Shown one piece after another: positions 53,660-60,779 of a stretch of DNA of 64,000 nt (its first letter is position 1; every line of letters starts with the position of its first letter). The stretch is from Cytophagaceae bacterium (lineage in GTDB: Bacteria; Bacteroidota; Bacteroidia; Cytophagales; Spirosomataceae). A program made the translations under genes and the position numbers. Under the pieces are notes generated by a model that was given only the letters and a program-made list of their open reading frames with translations, was not told the DNA's origin and searched no databases. The DNA is taken from assembly GCA_027491195.1 (NCBI GenBank), contig JAIXWQ010000009.1, forward strand, positions 186,001 to 250,000, in the 5' to 3' direction.

Positions 53660-54040
53660 TCAGGGGAGACCCTGTTGGAAAGTTATCTCCGTAGTTAAGC
53701 CCATCGCACTAAATCGAAAGGCCATCGTGCGTGCCATGGAAGAGTTTTTTATATTATCACACTGTTCTCCTTTTTCCAAAAAGTAGACATAATACTCTTG
53801 ATTCCGATCTGCTAATTGCTGAATATCTGGTTTGCCTAGGATATCTTCCAAATCATTCGAGCTAACTCCCTTCCACGTCATTTTATGCGTTTTCAGCCAA
53901 TCGATTTGTTTTTCCCTCGTCCCAAGACAAGCGCCTCGATCTTTTTTAAACGCTTCCACATCGAAACCAACTAAATCGGGTTGATTTGTGCAGGCGGTGA
54001 ATAATACTAGCAGTAGGCCAAAGGTTGTCAAAATTCTCAT
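53660..54040 (-). CDS. Small hypothetical lipoprotein
   Basis: A 126-residue protein with a lipoprotein signal (LLLVLFTAC, cysteine at residue 17), so it is likely anchored in the outer or inner membrane. The mature part contains LEDILGKPD, a turn seen in SmpA/OmlA-like small lipoproteins, but I cannot assign a family with confidence. Two further cysteines (GACLG and EQCDN) may pair. It is divergent from the glycerate kinase gene. Confidence 0.7.
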   Translation of the reverse strand: MRILTTFGLLLVLFTACTNQPDLVGFDVEAFKKDRGACLGTREKQIDWLKTHKMTWKGVSSNDLEDILGKPDIQQLADRNQEYYVYFLEKGEQCDNIKNSSMARTMAFRFSAMGLTTEITFQQGLP

Positions 54041-54089
54041 GCGTTAAATTTAAGGAATTGTCGGTAAATTGCGACATAAATCCATCGCC

Positions 54090-55190
54090 GTGCACGTATT
54101 AATCTCCCCTGATAAGTTTAAAGGATCTCTATCCGCCTCTCAAGTCTGTGAGGCCTTAGAAAAGGGAATAAAAAAACGTCGCCCAAAAACCATTTTCACC
54201 AGAATGCCCCTCGCCGACGGTGGCGAAGGAACACTCGAAGTCATTCAACAATTACATGGCGGCGCTTGGATTACGGTAGATACTTTTGATCCCTTAATGC
54301 GCCCCATCCAAGCCGACTATTTGTATTTAGCGGACCAAAAAACCGCCTACATCGAAATGGCCCGCGCCTCTGGGCTCGCCCTTTTAAAAGCCAAAGAGCG
54401 CAACCCCTTAAAAACATCCACCTTCGGAACGGGGATTCTCATTGCGGACGCCTTACACCGAGGCGCCTCACAAATTATCCTTACCATCGGTGGCTCCGCT
54501 ACTAACGATGCCGGCATCGGAATGGCAGCAGCCCTTGGTTGGAAATTTTTAGATGCGAAAGGCCTCGAATTAGCCCCAACAGGCGAAAATTTGATTCAAA
54601 TCGCTTCGATTAGCTCAGTGGAACTCGGCCCTTGCGCTTTCACCGTTGTTACCGATGTTGCAAATCCACTCGCAGGACCTACTGGTGCAGCTCACGTTTT
54701 TGCAGCTCAAAAAGGAGCAAGCGCTACAGTAATTAAACAATTAGACAAAAGTCTAAACAATATCGCTTCTTTCTTCGGTTCTCTTGCTTTTGAACCAGGT
54801 GCCGGTGCAGCAGGTGGCCTCGGAGCTGGCGCTCTTTATTTCCTTAAGGCAAAAATAGTCCCTGGTTCCAGCTGGGTGATGGACAAAGTCCACTTCAACC
54901 GCGCTCTCCTAAAAGCAGACTTCATTATCACCGGCGAAGGAAAGATCGACTCTTCCACCTGGGATGGCAAAGTCGTCTCAGAAGTGGTAAAACGCTGCGA
55001 CAAAGTCTTCAAACAAACCATCCTGGTCTCAGGCGCCTTTGAAAGTTCAACAAACTTCCCGCTTTTCCTGGATGAGACTGATGTTATTACCATCTCATCC
55101 CGTGCTAAAAATGCAGCTGATTCAGTAGCTCGAGCTACTGAGATTCTTGAGCAGATCGGGGAAGAAATAGCGTTAAAGTATTTGAATTAG
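54090..55190 (+). CDS. Glycerate kinase
   Basis: ATP-dependent glycerate kinase of the GarK/GlxK type, producing 2- or 3-phosphoglycerate from D-glycerate in the cytoplasm. The N-terminal VLISPDKFKGSLSA, the PLADGGEGT motif, and LTIGGSATNDAGIGMAAALG are family signatures, and GEGKIDSST follows near residue 290. I choose the GTG at 54090 because homologues begin one or two residues before the VLISPD strand; a TTG 21 bp upstream would add seven residues. Length 366 residues, normal for the family. Its end overlaps by 4 bp the convergent STM3941-like gene, which marks the left edge of the AT-rich accessory region. Confidence 0.92.
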   Translation: MHVLISPDKFKGSLSASQVCEALEKGIKKRRPKTIFTRMPLADGGEGTLEVIQQLHGGAWITVDTFDPLMRPIQADYLYLADQKTAYIEMARASGLALLKAKERNPLKTSTFGTGILIADALHRGASQIILTIGGSATNDAGIGMAAALGWKFLDAKGLELAPTGENLIQIASISSVELGPCAFTVVTDVANPLAGPTGAAHVFAAQKGASATVIKQLDKSLNNIASFFGSLAFEPGAGAAGGLGAGALYFLKAKIVPGSSWVMDKVHFNRALLKADFIITGEGKIDSSTWDGKVVSEVVKRCDKVFKQTILVSGAFESSTNFPLFLDETDVITISSRAKNAADSVARATEILEQIGEEIALKYLN

Positions 55191-55708
55191 GCGTTTTTTT
55201 TCTCCTGAAGAATAGCGTATAAATGCTCTAATTTTATATTCATATTTATCGTTGATATAAATATTTGCGCACCCGTTAAACGGTAGTTCAAAATCTCTAA
55301 TAATCTTTTCAATTTAGTAGGGGAATTCAAGAATTTAGATGGATCATTTAAGTCGATGGCAATGTATTTGGAAAATAAGATGTTGCTAGTCAGTCGTATT
55401 GATTTAATTTCCTCCCAGGCTATAAACTGTCCTGATATGTGATCCATGAAACCTTGATTTGTGATAGTTAAAAGTATTTTTTGATCTTTTTTAAACCAAA
55501 AGAGGAGTACGGGGATGATTCCAAAAAAGACTAAACCTACACTACCCGCAAATATATCAACAGAGGTTTTAGGGGTGTTGTCTACTTTCTCAGAGACTAA
55601 AATATAGAGTGAGGCAAAGGTCAGTATCACGCAATATATAATTAGCAAATTGTGACTCAAATTAGAGTATTTTTTTTGTTCAATTTCAATGGTTTCAGGA
55701 AGTTTCAT
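55187..55708 (-). CDS. STM3941-like membrane protein
   Basis: A 173-residue protein with two hydrophobic helices (residues 20-38 and 50-70) and a soluble PH-like part. LLTITNQGFMDHIS, FIAWEEIKSI and the C-terminal LTGAQIFISTINM match the pattern of STM3941-family proteins, whose function is not known. It is the last gene of operon B, 26 bp after the glycosyltransferase-like gene. An immunity role is possible only by position. Confidence 0.65.
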   Translation of the reverse strand: MKLPETIEIEQKKYSNLSHNLLIIYCVILTFASLYILVSEKVDNTPKTSVDIFAGSVGLVFFGIIPVLLFWFKKDQKILLTITNQGFMDHISGQFIAWEEIKSIRLTSNILFSKYIAIDLNDPSKFLNSPTKLKRLLEILNYRLTGAQIFISTINMNIKLEHLYAILQEKKNA

Positions 55709-55734
55709 TTTGGTGTGATTTATTTGATTATTTT

Positions 55735-56649
55735 TTATTTGAGTTTTTTCGAATCAATAAATGCAATTTTCTCTTTTATTTGATTGAAAAATTCTGGGTA
55801 TAATTTTTTTAGCCATATCTCTGATTTGTTAGGGTATAACCTTTTATATCCTCCGTGGAAATGGACAAAATCAAACTGATTTACACCTTCTTCAATCTTT
55901 TGTTTTTGATAATCAACGTCAAATTGAATAGAGTTTTCAATAAGTGTATTTACCTTTTTAGTGGCCATCTTGGTTTCAACATAAAGATAATGCTGCTCGT
56001 AAATGCAGTTTAAAAATGAGCAAGTAATCTTATCTTTTGGCAAAGTCAAATTTGTATTTAAATCCTTAAACGCTTTATTGGCATAGCTATTGATAAAATG
56101 GAAGTCTTTGCCACCCATAATTCCTAAGTTATAGTCATTGTAGGAAAAACTGGGATTTTTAAATTTTATAAGTAACTCCTTTGAAAAAAATGCGTTTGAC
56201 GATATCAATTTTTGGATAATTTTATCATAGCGTTTTAGGTAACGGTCATCGTAATGGAATTCAACAACTAAATCGTAATCTAACATTGAAATGTCAAATA
56301 GCTTCCCTAGTACTACATCAACATCGAAATGCACAAATGGTTCTTCGGTACTTGCATAGGTGAGTAATTTTCCTGCCGCCCAAAAATCCGTTGGCAAATC
56401 TGATATTTTATCCAATTCGGTTGAATAGGAGTCGTAGGGGAATTCGAAAAAATCAATCCAGGATTTTTTACCTTCCTTATCAGTAACTAAGTGAACCTTT
56501 GGGAAAAATTCTTTAATACTCAGCAAGGATAAGGCCCAAGTGTAAATAAATTGTTTGTCATCATTAAATCCACCTTGATACCGCGATTCAAAAGAACAAG
56601 ATGCAGGTTTTATAAATGGTTTCGTCCAAAAGGTTTGAATGGCTTTCAT
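55735..56649 (-). CDS. Glycosyltransferase-like protein (DUF6734-like)
   Basis: A 304-residue soluble protein. The core resembles a GT-A fold: PFVHFDVDVVLGKLFD (residues 104-119) holds a D-x-D of the kind that binds the metal and nucleotide sugar, and YNDYNLGIMGGKD resembles the later N-x-G-x-x-G segment. I believe it belongs to the family labelled DUF6734, but cannot check. The ATG at 56649 overlaps the preceding gene by 4 bp (ATGA), and the longer upstream start is less likely. In the context of a small peptide and proteases it could glycosylate the peptide or a surface polymer. Noticeably AT-rich, like its neighbours. Confidence 0.55.
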   Translation of the reverse strand: MKAIQTFWTKPFIKPASCSFESRYQGGFNDDKQFIYTWALSLLSIKEFFPKVHLVTDKEGKKSWIDFFEFPYDSYSTELDKISDLPTDFWAAGKLLTYASTEEPFVHFDVDVVLGKLFDISMLDYDLVVEFHYDDRYLKRYDKIIQKLISSNAFFSKELLIKFKNPSFSYNDYNLGIMGGKDFHFINSYANKAFKDLNTNLTLPKDKITCSFLNCIYEQHYLYVETKMATKKVNTLIENSIQFDVDYQKQKIEEGVNQFDFVHFHGGYKRLYPNKSEIWLKKLYPEFFNQIKEKIAFIDSKKLK

Positions 56650-57206
56650 ATTAAAGTTATGATCAGGTAAGCGAGCATAAATATGCAACTGATAGCAAGT
56701 TTAGTGACGACTTTTTGATCTAACTCAATATAGAAGAATAGGCAGGTAGCCCCGATGGAAAAGTTGTCCGCTATGTGACTAAACTTGTGATAATTTGTGT
56801 TTTCTATTTGACTAATTAAACTACTTGATGTTAAGTCAATCAGAGGAATTTCGTCCAATAGAAATAGCCAAACGAACCCGAGCTTTAGAAACTCTGTTGC
56901 AATAAATATTATGGTAGTCGTTTGAAATGCTAAAATTAAAGAGTTAAATGGTAATTTTTCAAAGCATAATTTCGAAGCATACCAAACAGATGAGAAGAGG
57001 GCTATAATTAAAAGCCAACTATAAAATGTAGAAAAAATCAAAGAGAAAATTGCGGTAATCCTTGCGATTAACTTTCCCTCTAAGGGGACATTTTGGAGAA
57101 GGACCTCTAGAGCAACAGTAGAAAACATTATTTTACAAAGTAGATAAAATAAAAGAAATCCTATTAGGCTTTTGATTCGATTATTTGAGTTAATGGTATA
57201 TCGCAT
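56646..57206 (-). CDS. Unknown integral membrane protein of operon B
   Basis: A 186-residue protein with about five hydrophobic helices. It starts with a basic stretch (NSNNRIKS) and carries one longer extracytoplasmic or cytoplasmic loop around residues 120-150. It is not recognised, but general shape and size recall Yip1-like membrane proteins. Its start lies inside the last 17 bp of the SpoIIM-like gene, and its end overlaps the next gene by 4 bp, so it is translationally linked to both and may form a complex with the SpoIIM-like protein. Confidence 0.6.
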   Translation of the reverse strand: MRYTINSNNRIKSLIGFLLFYLLCKIMFSTVALEVLLQNVPLEGKLIARITAIFSLIFSTFYSWLLIIALFSSVWYASKLCFEKLPFNSLILAFQTTTIIFIATEFLKLGFVWLFLLDEIPLIDLTSSSLISQIENTNYHKFSHIADNFSIGATCLFFYIELDQKVVTKLAISCIFMLAYLIITLI

Positions 57207-57711
57207 AAGTTTCTATTATAGTGGCAAAAACTAAAATCAAAAACGGTATTAATAGTGCCTCAGGGCTTGGCAAATCAATTTCAATTCCCTTATCAGAGTA
57301 TAATTTTATTAGCCAATCAAATCCTCTTAAACCCAATGCACCAAACAAGCTAAATGAAATTATTTCAAATGGAACGTGTCCAAATAAATTTATTAGTGGT
57401 TGATTGTGTTGAAAATCCAATGTTGATAATTTTAAAAATGGGAAGAAATAAATGCCAAATAAATATCCATTGAATATTAGAATAATAAGTGTAATCAGCC
57501 CCCCGGATAAATAACCTAAATAGCAACAGAGTAGCCCAACTATACTGTTGCTTTTAAGTATATAGTAAAATATTTCTATGAATGATTTTGAGTTATAAAT
57601 TGATACTTTATTTTTTGTGAATTCTGTTATGTCAAAGTCTATTAAGTAGGCGATTAAGAGCCCTATGTGCCAGCAAGTCAAACAAATAATAATTTTCGGG
57701 GCCCTATACAT
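57190..57711 (-). CDS. SpoIIM/DUF95-like membrane protein
   Basis: A 173-residue integral membrane protein with five hydrophobic helices. The segment NGYLFGIYF and the later FGHVPFEIISFSLFGALGLRG reproduce the pattern N-G-x-x-x-G followed by P-H-(G)-x-x-E-x-x-x-x-x-x-x-x-G-L-x-x of the SpoIIM/DUF95 family. DUF95 proteins are conserved maturation or secretion partners in circular bacteriocin clusters such as AS-48, and others occur beside ABC transporters. Placed next to a bacteriocin-like peptide gene and a protease, a role in peptide export, maturation or self-protection is the best guess. Confidence 0.68.
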   Translation of the reverse strand: MYRAPKIIICLTCWHIGLLIAYLIDFDITEFTKNKVSIYNSKSFIEIFYYILKSNSIVGLLCCYLGYLSGGLITLIILIFNGYLFGIYFFPFLKLSTLDFQHNQPLINLFGHVPFEIISFSLFGALGLRGFDWLIKLYSDKGIEIDLPSPEALLIPFLILVFATIIETYAIYH

Positions 57712-57718
57712 TTTTGAT

Positions 57719-58597
57719 TTATGACTTAATGTATTCTAATCTCTCAATTAAGGTAGGGTGAGTAGCTGTTTTGTTTTGAAGTTGTCCGCCGGTAACCGTA
57801 TTCAATTTTTTTAATACTTCTGCATAGTTGTTTATCCCTACAGTTTCTGCAGCAAATTTGTCAGCTGAGTACTCAGTCTTTTTTTGGAAAAAACTAAAAA
57901 TTTCATTTCCTAAAACAAATAAAATGCCAAACGAAACCCCTTTGAAAATCCAATTAAGTTTATTTAAAAGAATTAGGGGTAGTACAACATATTGATGTAA
58001 TAGCAATAGCGAGATTTGTATAAGTATCATAAGTAGCGTTAAGTAAAGCATATGACGCTTTATTGTATGCCCGATCTCATGTGCTATAATAGCTTTTAAT
58101 TCTTCACTTGTAAACTGCTTTAAAAGCGGCGCCCCAATTAATATGATATTTGTAAATGGGAGAACCCCTGTGGCGAAGGCATTAACTACATTTTGATTAA
58201 TTACTCGAATTTTAATCGTCGTATTCATCTCTTTATTAACCAGTAATTCCAATTCATCATCTACTTCATATTTACTTGTTCTAATCAAGACTATAAGAGG
58301 GAAAAGAATTGGGCTGAGACCTACTAATAATATGATAAAGGCGATTCCGATTGAAGTACTTTCGATTTGGCTTTTTTCTTGTGCCTGTAGCAAAGGGAAA
58401 AATGTAAAATTTAATAAAAATAATGCGCTACTTAAAATTGTAAAATTTACCCAATCAAAAGAGGATTGAAATTGTTTGATATAATCATTGAGTTTGTGTT
58501 TTTTAGACAATATCGCATTAGTGATAATTGAAATGATCATGACAAATACGGGTAAACCCGTTAAAATAACTGCGAACTTTAATCGATTCATATCCAT
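57719..58597 (-). CDS. M48-family membrane metalloprotease
   Basis: A 292-residue integral membrane zinc protease. It carries the HEIGH motif at residues 173-177 in AIIAHEIGHTIKRH, and the third zinc ligand at E240 in KTEYSADKFAAE. Hydrophobic helices lie at about 8-28, 50-68, 85-105, 185-210 and 218-232. The layout is like HtpX/Ste24-type proteases, which cleave within or beside the membrane. Second gene of operon B, 66 bp after the glycine-zipper peptide gene, from which it is separated by a 15-bp hairpin. It is the natural candidate for removing the peptide leader. M48 proteases also serve in general quality control, so the link is contextual. Confidence 0.85.
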   Translation of the reverse strand: MDMNRLKFAVILTGLPVFVMIISIITNAILSKKHKLNDYIKQFQSSFDWVNFTILSSALFLLNFTFFPLLQAQEKSQIESTSIGIAFIILLVGLSPILFPLIVLIRTSKYEVDDELELLVNKEMNTTIKIRVINQNVVNAFATGVLPFTNIILIGAPLLKQFTSEELKAIIAHEIGHTIKRHMLYLTLLMILIQISLLLLHQYVVLPLILLNKLNWIFKGVSFGILFVLGNEIFSFFQKKTEYSADKFAAETVGINNYAEVLKKLNTVTGGQLQNKTATHPTLIERLEYIKS

Positions 58598-58616
58598 GAT
58601 ATTTTCTTTGATTTGT

Positions 58617-58652
58617 TTAATAGAAGAGTTGTTTATTCAACTCTTCTATTAA
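58617..58652 (-). terminator. 15-bp perfect hairpin between the peptide gene and the M48 gene
   Basis: TTAATAGAAGAGTTG and its exact complement CAACTCTTCTATTAA enclose a 6-nt loop. On the minus (transcribed) strand no long T-run follows, so it may be a leaky terminator, an RNase-processing site or a 3' stabiliser that keeps the peptide mRNA more abundant than the downstream genes. Confidence 0.6.
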
Positions 58653-58663
58653 TTAAAATAAAA

Positions 58664-58921
58664 TTAAAGACCGCCTAGAAATCCGCCAATACGACCACCA
58701 AGGACAGTATTCCCACCAAAATAAGTGCCGATAACCCCACCAATTACTGCTCCTCCATATACGCCGACTGCACCTGCAGCATATGAAGTTTTTTGACTCC
58801 ATCCATAATGATCCGCAATAGTAGCAGCTGCGTTAGCTTTAGGAACATTAGCGTTCATTTTTAATAAACTCAATAATGTAACTGAGAATAATAGTCCGAC
58901 AAATAGATTTACTTTTTTCAT
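58664..58921 (-). CDS. Glycine-zipper small peptide, bacteriocin-like
   Basis: An 85-residue peptide. Residues 1-33 are a signal- or leader-like segment (MKKVNLFVGLLFSVTLLSLL, then a stretch ending in ANAAA). Residues 34-85 start ADHYGWSQKTSYAAG and continue with repeated G-x-x-x-G motifs (GVYGGAVIGGVIG, GGRIGGFLGG), giving a compact membrane-inserting helical hairpin. Class II two-peptide bacteriocins have similar G-x-x-x-G cores, but glycine-zipper outer-membrane proteins do as well. Supporting a secreted effector are its first position in an operon with a protease and a SpoIIM-like protein, its own hairpin downstream, and the long leader shared with operon A. Confidence 0.65.
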   Translation of the reverse strand: MKKVNLFVGLLFSVTLLSLLKMNANVPKANAAATIADHYGWSQKTSYAAGAVGVYGGAVIGGVIGTYFGGNTVLGGRIGGFLGGL

Positions 58922-59044
58922 TGCCTTAAAATTTTAATTTTTATCCCTACTCTTGTCTGGTTTTTCGGGTTGCACCATCGAATCAAATGGAATGAAGCGC
59001 ACCTATTCAGTAGACGTCATTCAAAAGCAAATACAATAGATGAT

Positions 59045-59114
59045 GGGGGAACAGATGGGGCCTAATTGATTGCTTAGGCCGAGGTAAATGTAAGGTTCTT
59101 TATTTGATAAACAA
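59045..59114 (-). promoter_or_regulatory. Shared promoter-hairpin leader element, operon B copy
   Basis: On the minus strand: TTG (59112-59114), 19 bp, TACATTTA (59085-59092), then a perfect 7-bp hairpin GGCCTAA / TTAGGCC around an 8-nt loop, then CATCTGTTCCCCC. About 50 bp match the copy at 63911. The hairpin falls at the predicted 5' end of the transcript. It starts 124 bp upstream of the peptide gene. Confidence 0.65.
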
Positions 59115-59136
59115 CTGTATTGGAGATCGGTCATTT

Positions 59137-59160
59137 AAATTATCAAGAAACTGATAATTT
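59137..59160 (-). terminator. Weak hairpin at the end of operon A
   Basis: AAATTATCA / TGATAATTT, 9 bp with a 6-nt loop, 16 bp after the 37-codon ORF and just before the operon B promoter. It is AT-rich and without a T-run, so termination would be weak. Confidence 0.35.
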
Positions 59161-59176
59161 TAGACTGAATGAAGTT

Positions 59177-59290
59177 TCAATTTGAACGGCATCGACGAAC
59201 TATTTTAACAATTAATACAACGACTGTAGCACAGATTATCCGAACTAGTATACCTGCGATCATGGATTCAAAAGGGGATACTATTGCCAT
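59177..59290 (-). CDS. 37-residue putative membrane peptide
   Basis: A small ORF starting 2 bp after the stop codon of the CarboxypepD-repeat gene. Residues 11-31 (IAGILVRIICATVVVLIVKIV) form one hydrophobic helix, followed by the basic tail RRCRSN. It could be a holin- or immunity-like peptide, or a second effector. Evidence is limited to its reading frame, composition and tight spacing. Confidence 0.4.
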   Translation of the reverse strand: MAIVSPFESMIAGILVRIICATVVVLIVKIVRRCRSN

Positions 59291-59292
59291 AA

Positions 59293-60489
59293 CTAGTTCT
59301 TTTTTGTTCCCAGCGCATTCCCAAACGCACCCTTCCCCTCCAGATTTTGAATGGCTCTGTTTTGTTCAGGAGTGCGTTCTATGACGGCATTTCTTTTCCA
59401 GTATTCAGGGTCATAGGCGAACTTTTTAATGACTTCCCTATCATTTCCACCTGCATTAGCTTTTTCATAAGGCATCGCGGTCGCTTGGGTACTCGTATCA
59501 AAGAGATAAGTCAACGAGGAAACGTGAATGGGTAGGATTTCTTTTTTTAAGTGGTAATCCACGCGGTATTGTACTTTCAGGTATTCTATCGATCGGCCAC
59601 CGGCAACATCTTTAAAGCTTATTTCGAATTCATATTTTGGGTTGACCATTTTCATTACCCAAAGCGGATGCTTATTCTTAAGTTTCGATCCTAAATCGGA
59701 GTGGGTAATAAAGGTAATTTTCAAAATATCATAGGTGTCGGTGTCTATGAAAACGGTTCCATATTTAGAGTTTGCTTGGGCTGGCAATTTATTGGTAAAG
59801 TGGATCTCCGCTATTTCCCGCTCGCCCTCTTTTCGAAGGTTCGCGATGCTGTAGTGGTATAGATCACTACCTGTTAGGCTAATGACTGCGTGCCTGTTCG
59901 TATCGAGGTCGATGAGTCCGTAGGCTTTGGTATAATAGGAGAAGTCTTCAAATTTATAGACCGCATCCTGAGCCGCATATCGACCCTTTAATACAGCGGT
60001 TCCTTCTAAGCGACTATTGCTTGATTTAGTCGCATAGATGATTTCCTGCCACTCGCTGGTTTGTTGATTTATTTGGGTGCTTTGTCTGTAAATGGCCTTG
60101 CCGTAAAACTTTAGAGAAAAATTCTGCATTAGTTTTTGGGCGGCATGAGAGACTAATTCTCTAGCATAGTTCCCCACACGAACTTCGGGTAGTAATATGG
60201 GGGTGGCTTTTAGTCGAATGATGTGATCGCCATTTTCTTCTAATTTGAGAACTGATTTTCCATAGGAAAGATGGGAGATGATTAATTCAGCAGGAAGCTC
60301 GTTAACGAGAATGGAGAAATCGCCCATTTCGTTCGAAAGGGTGTTTCTGTTGTCCTTAGTACTTATACTAGCAAAAGGGATTTTATCACCTGTTTCAGCA
60401 TCGACAATTTGACCTTTTAAGGAGATTTGTGCCGAACTAGTTAGATAGATTAGGAGCAGGATAAGGAGAGTATAGCTATATTTTTTCAT
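59293..60489 (-). CDS. CarboxypepD-repeat exported protein
   Basis: A 398-residue exported protein (signal segment YSYTLLILLLIYLTSSAQ). Residues 20-110 form a carboxypeptidase regulatory-like beta-sandwich (LKGQIVDAETGDKIPFASIS, MGDFSILV, ELIISHLSYG), the same module found at the N-terminus of TonB-dependent receptors. The remaining 280 residues form a beta-rich region without a plug or barrel. Stand-alone proteins of this kind are frequent in Bacteroidota and of unknown function. It lies after the terminator of the 53-residue peptide gene, so it is expressed by read-through or from its own promoter. It may be an outer-membrane or periplasmic binding partner. Confidence 0.72.
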   Translation of the reverse strand: MKKYSYTLLILLLIYLTSSAQISLKGQIVDAETGDKIPFASISTKDNRNTLSNEMGDFSILVNELPAELIISHLSYGKSVLKLEENGDHIIRLKATPILLPEVRVGNYARELVSHAAQKLMQNFSLKFYGKAIYRQSTQINQQTSEWQEIIYATKSSNSRLEGTAVLKGRYAAQDAVYKFEDFSYYTKAYGLIDLDTNRHAVISLTGSDLYHYSIANLRKEGEREIAEIHFTNKLPAQANSKYGTVFIDTDTYDILKITFITHSDLGSKLKNKHPLWVMKMVNPKYEFEISFKDVAGGRSIEYLKVQYRVDYHLKKEILPIHVSSLTYLFDTSTQATAMPYEKANAGGNDREVIKKFAYDPEYWKRNAVIERTPEQNRAIQNLEGKGAFGNALGTKKN

Positions 60490-60500
60490 ATGTTTCTTTT

Positions 60501-60524
60501 AAAAAAGGGGAGCTAGAGCCCCCC
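60501..60524 (-). terminator. Rho-independent terminator after the 53-residue peptide gene
   Basis: Minus-strand stem GGGGGGC / GCTCCCC (one G-U pair, loop TCTA) followed directly by six T residues. It begins 10 bp after the peptide stop codon. Confidence 0.8.
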
Positions 60525-60534
60525 TCTCATTCAA

Positions 60535-60696
60535 TTACTCAAATTGGACACTAGCGCTAGCAGTGACAGACGTGCCTTTCTCATCTGTTGTAGCACTAGT
60601 GGATAGTGTCCACTTGTTCTCAAGACGCTCTTCTAATTCTTCCACTTCGAATAGCGCAATTAATTCTGGGGTAATGTTGTTTTTTACAGGTTTCAT
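60535..60696 (-). CDS. 53-residue RiPP precursor-like peptide
   Basis: A small ORF. Residues 1-28 are an acidic helical leader-like part (ITPELIALFEVEELEERLEN), and residues 29-53 form a Ser/Thr/Ala-rich core (WTLSTSATTDEKG, then TSVTASASVQFE) with nine Ser/Thr. There is no cysteine, so lanthionine formation is excluded unless a cysteine comes from elsewhere. No signal peptide is present. It sits 83 bp after a protease fused to a PqqD-like domain, which in other pathways binds leader peptides, and is followed at once by a terminator. These are the usual marks of a RiPP precursor gene. I do not recognise the peptide family. Confidence 0.62.
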   Translation of the reverse strand: MKPVKNNITPELIALFEVEELEERLENKWTLSTSATTDEKGTSVTASASVQFE

Positions 60697-60779
60697 AATG
60701 GGTAGTATTAATGGTTAGAGGGTCTGATGAATCCCAATTCTGCTGACCCTTTAAAGCAGGTTTTGGGAGGACTTTGTGA

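Noticed and set aside
59169-59384. A 71-codon plus-strand ORF in the operon junction
   Set aside because: It runs antisense to the end of the CarboxypepD gene and the 37-codon ORF, and its composition is not protein-like.
60535-60696. Lanthipeptide precursor
   Set aside because: The peptide has no cysteine, and no lanthionine synthetase or cyclase gene is visible nearby.
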